This document shows positions 58,247 through 64,000 of a stretch of DNA of 64,000 nucleotides, piece by piece. Within the stretch, counting starts at the first letter, position 1, and every line of letters starts with the position of its first letter. A model generated the notes under the pieces. It was not told the DNA's origin and did no database searches. It worked only from the letters and a program-made list of their open reading frames with translations. The stretch spans positions 39,623 to 103,622 of the forward strand of contig JAIQCW010000146.1 of assembly GCA_020283715.1 (NCBI GenBank), read 5' to 3'. The position numbers were made by a program, and so were the translations under genes. Source of the DNA: Cytauxzoon felis. Lineage: Eukaryota > Apicomplexa > Aconoidasida > Piroplasmida > Theileriidae.

Positions 58247-58849
58247 TTAAAATGTTGGTGATAATGGTCGATTGAATCCACCTTTGCGATTCATATATTG
58301 TCTGTATTTACGTTTAGATTTCTTATTGACGCCTGAAGCATCAGTTTCTGAATGTTCTTTATTTTTTGTAGTATTAAATTGTCCAAATCCCATCATCTTC
58401 ATCATTAATTCTTCTTCATTATCACCACCGATATCAAATGTGTCTCTTGGACTAGGTGATTTCGATAATACTGATCCTGGACTACTACTAGGATAACTCG
58501 ATCTTGATGAATTACTTCTATATCTCGTTTTACTATTAGATCTACTACGCCGTACTCTTCTATTACGATGTGGAGATGGTATACGTCTACCTCTATCTAT
58601 ACTCCTACTTTTATATCTTGAAGAAGTTCTTATATGTCTTGTTTTACTATTAGATCTACTATGATGTATCCTCTTATTACGATGTGGAGATGGTATACGC
58701 CTACCTTCATACCTTCTACTTCTACCGACTTCTCTATATCTATCATTGTCACCTCTCATCCTCACTCCTCTGTCTATACTTCTCCTCCTTCTATCACGAA
58801 AATCGCCATTACCATCCCTCCTATTTCTCTCGACATCTCTACGTCCCAT
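58247..58849 (-). CDS. SNRNP27: U4/U6.U5 tri-snRNP 27-kDa protein (SNRNP27-like)
   Basis: Single exon of about 200 residues. The N-terminal two thirds are Arg/Ser/Asp-rich (RS-like), with a repeated segment [10 protein letters not shown]...SRSNSKTR. The C-terminal 60 residues carry the family signature: [20 protein letters not shown], then [18 protein letters not shown]. The protein is a component of the spliceosomal tri-snRNP, so it acts together with BRR2 at the window start. I start at the ATG before GRRDVERN. The frame is open to 58864, but the earlier codons lie at the border of repeat copy 14, which abuts the 5' end. Confidence 0.92.
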   Translation of the reverse strand: MGRRDVERNRRDGNGDFRDRRRRSIDRGVRMRGDNDRYREVGRSRRYEGRRIPSPHRNKRIHHSRSNSKTRHIRTSSRYKSRSIDRGRRIPSPHRNRRVRRSRSNSKTRYRSNSSRSSYPSSSPGSVLSKSPSPRDTFDIGGDNEEELMMKMMGFGQFNTTKNKEHSETDASGVNKKSKRKYRQYMNRKGGFNRPLSPTF

Positions 58850-58861
58850 CGTCATCTTCTC

Positions 58862-59160
58862 CACCTAGGTCTTTCCACTCGCCGTGGTGGCCTTCTTTAT
58901 TTATCTCCCCTTCCAGCTCCCGTAGATCGCTTCCAGGTTCTCCACTTGAGGTCTGTGCTTAGTAGTTGACGGTCCGATCTCCGGGAGGACCACTAGCAAA
59001 AATCTCTGGGAGTGGCTCTACTCTTTAGAGATAGGTAATTAGAAGAGCTGTCTGCAAGACGAAGAAGAGGATGTATAATATCTTCACTAGCCGTTATGGC
59101 CTTTTCTATTTACTTATCCCTCCGCTTACCTGAGATCAGCTACGGGTATGAATTGATGCG
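58862..59160. repeat. Modular GC-rich repeat, copy 14
   Basis: Order: ccacctaggtc, ccactcgccgtggtggcc, ccttccagctcccgtagatc, tccacttgaggtc, then cgatctccgggag, ctctgggagtggctctactc, agctgtctgcaagacg, cactagccgttatggcc and a cttacctgagatcagctacg cassette. It starts within about 13 bp of the SNRNP27 start codon, so it lies in the promoter or 5' UTR. Confidence 0.82.
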
Positions 59161-59204
59161 ATAATTTTTATTGATTTGATGTAATGATGTTATAAAGTGT
59201 GGGC

Positions 59205-60083
59205 ACGACACCATATAGAGTGTGGAGGTTAAAAGAATTAAAGTGTGCTAGAATGTTAATTGGTCTTTATGAATATATAAATGACTGGTAAATTTAAAAA
59301 AAGGTTAAAAATACATCAAGTATAATTAAGGATAATAAAAGGACTATATTGTTACCAACTTTACCTTTACCTAGCATAAGGTTATGTATTGACACTTCAC
59401 TACCTATATCAACTGAGACGAAGTTATCATCATTTATTAATAAAGATGCAACATTGGCATCTTCTACAGATATTTTAAAAAATTCCTCTATAAATCATGA
59501 GAATAAGACATTAGAGAGTTTAAGGGATGAAGAATATATATTAAAATCATTATTAAAGTATATACAAATAGGTATATGGAATAAATTACAGATATATACA
59601 ATATATGAATTGGATTTTGGTAATATATTTAAAGATATTTATAATGTAATCCATTTACAAAATAATAATTTATACATATCATTAATTAAATCATTAATTA
59701 CCTATCATGGTAAAAAGACCATAGATACACTTATTATTGGTAATTTTAAAGATGTATTTAATAAATATTTAAATAATTTTAATAATACTATATTTTGTTT
59801 AGATAAATCACCATTTTCACCATTTAATACAAATTTATATATAAATGATACATTAATTGATATATTCAATACAAAATCATCAAATAATACATATATTACT
59901 ATAAATGAAGATGATATGTATAATAATCTATTAATGGGCAAATTATGTAATGGTAATACTTCACTTAAACCATATGATCTAGCCATCTCTATCATATTCG
60001 GTAATAAATATGATTTTCTCAATCCTAAATTTATCAAATTTATAATCAATGATAATCGTATCATAAATTCTATCAAAATGTAA
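59205..60083 (+). CDS. Unidentified protein, 5' end uncertain
   Basis: An open stretch from about 59205 to 59288 encodes TTPYRVWRLKELKCARMLIG and ends LYEYINDW. A 52-bp intron (59289-59340) joins it in phase to TILLPTLPLPSIRLC and on to IINDNRIINSIKM at 60083. The protein is Asn/Ile/Lys-rich with some structured parts (SLIKSLITYHGKKTIDTLII, NNTIFCLDKSPF). No family recognised. There is no clear ATG before the TTPYRV segment. Repeat copy 14 lies just upstream, so a first exon may lie beyond it or be missing. Confidence 0.5.
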
Positions 60084-60172
60084 TCAAATTAATATTTTAT
60101 TTTATTATTTACACAATTATTATTATACACATCAATGATGATCACATACTTGATACCATTTACCTGTTCATC

Positions 60173-60655
60173 TCCATCTGAGGTCCTTTCCTTCTCACTA
60201 GCCGTGGTGGCTCCACCTGAGGTCGTCCTGCCGTCAGCTCTTCCATTTAGTTCCCCTTCCAGCTCCCGTAGATCGCTTCCAGGTAGTCCACTTGAGGTCT
60301 ATTATCACTAACTTCATTTCATCTCCGAAATTTGAAGGAATTTCGTCATTTCTGGGGAAACTCATGACATTATCTCAATAAATAATGGATGTAATTTAAA
60401 TCTCAATATTTCATTGAAGAGGAATTTGATGATTGTATCGAATTTAAAAAACCTCACTTCATTCCAATTTATATTCATTGAGATATCCTCACTTGAATGA
60501 ATTCCGTCACTTTATACGTATCTCGACGAAATAAGGTTTATAACCTCAAGTGGACTACCTGGAAGCGATCTACGGGAGCTGGAAGGGGAACTAAATGGAA
60601 GAGCTGACGGCAGGAATGTAACCTCAGGTGGAAGTGGAAGAAGAGTAGGATTGGA
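60173..60655. repeat. Modular repeat, copy 15, long form with 250-bp core
   Basis: Left arm: ccatctgaggtcc, cactagccgtggtggc, ccacctgaggtcgtcc, gccgtcagct, ccttccagctcccgtagatc, ccacttgaggt. Core: aatttcgtcatttctgggga, ccaatttatattcattgag, tacgtatctcgacgaaa. Right arm inverted: acctcaagtgg, cctggaagcgatctacggga, agctgacggcagga, acctcaggtgg. Intergenic, between convergent genes. The best-preserved long copy for defining arms and core. Confidence 0.88.
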
Positions 60656-60678
60656 TTTCGATTGTATTGAAATGTTAA

Positions 60679-63102
60679 TCATTTCCCGTACATGTAATTA
60701 TAGCTTGCGTTGCTATCGGCTTCATCATCTGAATCTATATATACATCTTCTAGTAATTCTCTCATGATATCATCTGTTTTAGATTGGATTGGTGTAATAC
60801 TGAGTGATCGTAATCCATTATATATTGTAGTTACAGGTGTTGAATCTGATGTATTTATATCATCTAATAATAATTGTTCAACTGAGAATGAATTTATACG
60901 ATTAGAATCACCACCAGATGAACATAATGTATTTAATGATATAAAATCAACATTTTCTTGTTTAATTTTATTATTATTATTATTTAATGTATCCGATAAA
61001 CTTTCATATGGTTTAGGCTTATTAATAGATATTTTATCCTTTACATCAGGATGTGTTAATGATAATGGCATCTCTGATATAAGAGATGAACGTATCATTT
61101 CAATATCTAATTTCTTATTTCTATAAACCTCACATATCTCATACTCACGATGAAATATAATCGAATCATCCTCCTCTAATCCACACTCTTCCGGTAATAA
61201 TATTATACCACGATCATCAAAGTCAGGTATCAACAATCTTACTCCAGATGAATCATTCATTGATGAAGTTACAATATCTGTTCCACTTGAGGTTACATCA
61301 TTAACTTCTCCAACTTTCGTCGTCTTGCAGACAGCTTTCCCACCTGAGGTTACAACATTGTCTTCGTCTTGCAGACGGCCTCCTCTATTTACTTCCCCCT
61401 CCGCTTCCCTGAGATCAGCTGTGGGTTTTCCACTTGAGGTTACATCACTAACAAAATTTCGTTCTTCCGGGTTGACATTTCCTGTTCCTCCGGGTAGAAT
61501 TCCTGTTCTTAGGGGTTGAACATCGCCACGATCTCCGGGAGTGGCTCTACCGTTTACGGGGAGGTAATTGGGAGAGCTGACGGCAGGAGAACGCGAGTTG
61601 GATTGGACTTCAGGTGGAGGAGAGTTCACTGTGGGACTAACTTCGGATGGTGAGTTGTCATCGTATAGATTTTTGATGGTTTTATCGAAAAAATCCGTGA
61701 GATTTTTGACGTTGCGTTTACCTGTGAATTTATTAGGTCGTTTAATATTCTTTTTAATTGGTGATGATTGTATTGTATTCTTACTTATCCTTTCATTATA
61801 ACCGTCTGAAACTGCCTCTAAGCCAGTAATCTCAACATTTCTAACCATATTCAACTCACCCGTATCCATACATTCACGAGGAGTCGCTAATATCATACGC
61901 GGTGGTGGAGGTAAAAGATCAAATTCATCATTCACACCGTCTAAATCACCCATGTAAAAACTAGTAACACCCAATGATACATCCATGTCGTCCGGACATA
62001 ATATGTATCCACCTGTGGTTACAACATTGTCTTCGTCTTGCAGACGGCCTCCTCTATTTACTTCCCCCTCCGCTTCCCTGAGATCAGCTGCGGGTATTCC
62101 ACTTGAGGTTACATCCTCTACACCTTCTTCTTCGCCACGATCTCTGGGAGTGGCAATACCCTTTAGGGATAGGTAATTAGAAGAGCTGACGGCAGGATGG
62201 ACCTCAGGTGGAGAAGGCTCCACGCCGAGTGGAACAGTGGATGATGGTGATCTAACCTCCGGGGTTGATTGATGAATGTATTTATGATTGTCATCATCAT
62301 CATCATCGTGTTGTTGTATATTAAGTTTATTGAGGATAGCTTTGAGTGTATTATCGACTTTGGTGAATTTGAGTGTTTCATTTCTAGTCGAGGTAAAATT
62401 TGGGATGAATTTAATAACTTTATCATCATCATCGACATTCATCCATGTATTTCTTACTCTATTTATTATCCCATCCGTTCTATAATAGAAATCATCAGCT
62501 ATACTCGTAGTTTTACACTTTCTATTACTAAATTTATCATTTAATCTCGCAATTGGATACAAATCAACAACACTCGGTAATGATAAATTTATCGGTATCG
62601 ATGATGACCTTTTAAAATTTTTTCTTCCACTTGAGGTTACACCCACTTGAGGTCCGGTACTACTCTTCATTCCAGCCTTGTTATTCCACTCGCCGTGGTG
62701 GCTTCTTCCTTTTAGTTCCCCCTCCGCTTCACGTAGATCAGCTACGGGTTCCACTCGAGGTCCAATCACTACCCTCTTCATTCCACCTTTACCTCCACCC
62801 ACATCGATAGATTTCGATTTAAATTTCATATTTAACCTACTCCTCTGTATTAACCTACCCTTTTCCCTCCTCCTTCTCTCCTCCTCATCCCTCTTCCTCC
62901 CCTCCTCTTCAATGATGCGATCCAGCTCATTATTCCAGCACTCCAGTATCAACCTGCATTTAATTATAGGATCGATGAATTTTAATAAATCCAGCGATGA
63001 ATAACCGATAAAAAAGCAATATTGTGAAGAAATTTTGAGCTTATTTAATAGCCGAGTTTGTATAGAGTTATAGATGATACTATAATTCAAAGGGGGCATC
63101 AT
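60679..63102 (-). CDS. 807-aa protein with three in-frame repeat-derived segments
   Basis: Single open frame, 807 residues, ATG at 63102. The host part starts NYSIIYNSIQTRLLNKLKIS, has a Glu/Arg-rich helix (DEEERRRREKGRL), and later segments such as PNKFTGKRNVKNLTDFFDKT and MIRSSLISEMPLSLTHPDVK. I recognise no domain. Three copies of the modular repeat are translated in the same frame: residues about 105-155, 285-365 and 490-620, each with variants of VEPxADLREAEGEVN and YLSLKGIATPRDRG. Their length keeps the frame open throughout a gene otherwise very AT-rich. Either these are real protein inserts, or some are unrecognised introns, although each would have to be removed without disrupting the frame. 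Confidence 0.75.
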   Translation of the reverse strand: MMPPLNYSIIYNSIQTRLLNKLKISSQYCFFIGYSSLDLLKFIDPIIKCRLILECWNNELDRIIEEEGRKRDEEERRRREKGRLIQRSRLNMKFKSKSIDVGGGKGGMKRVVIGPRVEPVADLREAEGELKGRSHHGEWNNKAGMKSSTGPQVGVTSSGRKNFKRSSSIPINLSLPSVVDLYPIARLNDKFSNRKCKTTSIADDFYYRTDGIINRVRNTWMNVDDDDKVIKFIPNFTSTRNETLKFTKVDNTLKAILNKLNIQQHDDDDDDNHKYIHQSTPEVRSPSSTVPLGVEPSPPEVHPAVSSSNYLSLKGIATPRDRGEEEGVEDVTSSGIPAADLREAEGEVNRGGRLQDEDNVVTTGGYILCPDDMDVSLGVTSFYMGDLDGVNDEFDLLPPPPRMILATPRECMDTGELNMVRNVEITGLEAVSDGYNERISKNTIQSSPIKKNIKRPNKFTGKRNVKNLTDFFDKTIKNLYDDNSPSEVSPTVNSPPPEVQSNSRSPAVSSPNYLPVNGRATPGDRGDVQPLRTGILPGGTGNVNPEERNFVSDVTSSGKPTADLREAEGEVNRGGRLQDEDNVVTSGGKAVCKTTKVGEVNDVTSSGTDIVTSSMNDSSGVRLLIPDFDDRGIILLPEECGLEEDDSIIFHREYEICEVYRNKKLDIEMIRSSLISEMPLSLTHPDVKDKISINKPKPYESLSDTLNNNNNKIKQENVDFISLNTLCSSGGDSNRINSFSVEQLLLDDINTSDSTPVTTIYNGLRSLSITPIQSKTDDIMRELLEDVYIDSDDEADSNASYNYMYGK
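61275..61640 (-). repeat. Modular repeat, copy 16 (inside coding sequence)
   Basis: In-frame copy encoding, on the minus strand, PPPEVQ, SSPNYLPVNGRATPGDRG, DVTSSGKPTADLREAEGEVN and RGGRLQDEDNVVTSGG. It includes the ttcttccgggttgacat segment shared with copy 10 and the ccgtttacggggaggta variant of the GATC cassette. Confidence 0.85.
62008..62250 (-). repeat. Modular repeat, copy 17 (inside coding sequence)
   Basis: In-frame copy encoding VPLGVEPSPPEVHPAVSSS, NYLSLKGIATPRDRG, DVTSSGIPAADLREAEGEVN and RGGRLQDEDNVVTTGG. Its right part (gtcttgcagacggcctcctc through gagatcagctgcgggt) is nearly identical to that of copy 16, so the two probably arose by duplication or gene conversion. Confidence 0.85.
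62628..62795 (-). repeat. Modular repeat, copy 18 (inside coding sequence)
   Basis: Shorter in-frame copy encoding IGPRVEPVADLREAEGELKG, RSHHGEWNN and SSTGPQVGVTSSG. It has the outer acctcgagtgg boundary, gtagctgatctacgtgaagc and gccaccacggcgagtgg cassettes. Confidence 0.82.
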
Positions 63103-63374
63103 ATGAAATTTTTTTTTATTATCAATGACAATATTATATAAATTATCGACATTTTCGACTTTATTATATAAATTTAATAGATATAAATCTAATTTGAAAT
63201 ATAAATTATAATTGGAATGATTATTATATAGATATCCAATGATGATATATTTATGGAATAATAATTATAATTTTAAATAATAATTGTAATAAGAATAAGA
63301 TTTGTAATAATAATAATAGAAATAAAATAATAATTAATATAACAATTATAATAATTATATGATTAAGATATAAA
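63103..63374. other. AT-rich spacer
   Basis: Very AT-rich, with homopolymer and TAA/AAT runs; no gene recognised. Confidence 0.4.
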
Positions 63375-64000
63375 TTATTTATATTTAACCATTGTATAAA
63401 AATATTTTTGATTGATTAATGTGAATATATTATTATTAATTAATGATAATATTATTATTATAATTGATATTAATATAAATATTATACTTAATAGACATGG
63501 TATAATAGGAAAATAATTATAATAATTATTATTATATATATTATATTTATAACGCCATCTTAATATTATTGAAAATATTATTGTTATTAATGTTATATAT
63601 GTTAATGTATATAATTTTATTATTATAAATATAATACATATATTTATTATTATACCTATTAATAATGAATATAATTCATATAATGTTGGTATATTAAATT
63701 CAAATGAATTTATAAAATATATATTATAACCATAATAATTTAATATTATTAATGAATAAAAATATATTATTGTTATTAATATTAATATTAATAATATATA
63801 ATTTATTATATTATTATTATTATTATATATATATGTTATCATTAATATACTATATATTGTTATTGATATTATACTTGTATTTAATGTATATATATCTCTA
63901 CATATTCTAATATAATATAATATTATAAATATATATAATGATAATATTAAACTTAAATAACAACCATATATTAATGATATAATAAAATTGTGATATAAAA
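63375..64000 (-). CDS. Multi-pass membrane protein, partial (5' end outside window)
   Basis: The minus-strand frame stays open from the window edge to a stop at 63375, about 208 residues, without needing the internal ATG at 63842. It is made almost entirely of Ile/Leu/Tyr/Asn. About six hydrophobic helices can be drawn (for example ILLILILITIIYFYSLIIL, LLIGIIINICIIFIIIKLY, CLLSIIFILISIIIIILSLI), with short polar loops such as RWRYKYN. The extreme AT content could also create a false frame, but it is consistently open and has clear helix-loop alternation. No family recognised. Confidence 0.5.
   Translation of the reverse strand, partial: LYHNFIISLIYGCYLSLILSLYIFIILYYIRICRDIYTLNTSIISITIYSILMITYIYNNNNNIINYILLILILITIIYFYSLIILNYYGYNIYFINSFEFNIPTLYELYSLLIGIIINICIIFIIIKLYTLTYITLITIIFSIILRWRYKYNIYNNNYYNYFPIIPCLLSIIFILISIIIIILSLINNNIFTLINQKYFYTMVKYK

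Noticed and set aside
58634..58969. 111-aa plus-strand ORF opposite SNRNP27
   Set aside because: It is a shadow of the Arg/Ser-rich SNRNP27 coding strand, and lacks any motif.
61568..61801. 77-aa plus-strand ORF inside the 807-aa gene
   Set aside because: It is antisense to the long frame and partly repeat-derived; the long minus-strand frame is the better model.

Overview
This window is nuclear DNA from an AT-rich apicomplexan. It most resembles a piroplasm of the Theileria/Cytauxzoon type, but I cannot fix the genus from sequence alone. The pointers are: dense, mostly intron-bearing genes with typical introns of about 30-75 bp; an HU DNA-binding protein with a leader suited to the apicoplast; secreted proteins resembling Theileria FAINT (DUF529) proteins; a large polytopic protein resembling the Tpr family; and ordinary eukaryotic housekeeping genes with strong A/T codon bias.

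Layout. 1-3460: C-terminal half of the spliceosomal helicase BRR2, with two introns swollen by repeats. 3553-13952: a probable mitochondrial membrane protein, FAD glycerol-3-phosphate dehydrogenase, a divergent NF-YA-like factor, a W2-domain (eIF4G-like) protein, two small membrane proteins and a GGQ release-factor-like protein. 14663-18430: chaperonin CCT2 and a coiled-coil protein. 18476-23278: three secreted or membrane-anchored lineage-type proteins. 23656-31282: a small intron-rich gene, a Tul1/Dsc-like membrane RING ligase, an A20/AN1 zinc-finger protein and phosphopantetheine adenylyltransferase. 31530-40955: a VPS9-like gene, HU, prefoldin 4, signal peptidase subunit 3, a secreted protein and AP-4 epsilon. 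40993-48389: a TBC RabGAP, ribosomal protein eL32, alpha-tubulin, tRNA-Ser(GCT), a very small membrane protein and a SAP-like protein. 48782-57528: Tpr-like membrane protein, orphan exons, CCT3 and a Fun30/SMARCAD1-like SNF2 helicase. 58247-64000: SNRNP27, an unidentified gene, an 807-aa protein carrying repeat-derived peptides, and a partial multi-pass membrane protein.

The outstanding signal is a family of GC-richer modular repeats with about 18 copies in 64 kb. Each copy is built from a small set of interchangeable cassettes: a CCACCTGAGGT-type boundary; one of several 'slot 1' cassettes (CGCCGTGGTGGC, GCAGACAGCT or GCCGTCAGCT type); and one of four 'slot 2' cassettes that share a CCCnnnGATC core. 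The cassettes are present in both orientations, so most copies can fold back on themselves. Copies sit in introns of essential genes (BRR2, W2 protein, RING ligase, AP-4 epsilon, alpha-tubulin), between genes, against gene ends, and in frame inside one protein. Three long copies have a common core of about 250 bp between inverted arms. One copy at 14.2 kb carries a duplicated piece of the SNF2 gene 3' end from 57.4 kb. No transposase, reverse transcriptase or integrase is visible in the window, so these look like non-autonomous elements comparable in behaviour to MITEs and, for the in-frame copies, to Rickettsia palindromic elements.
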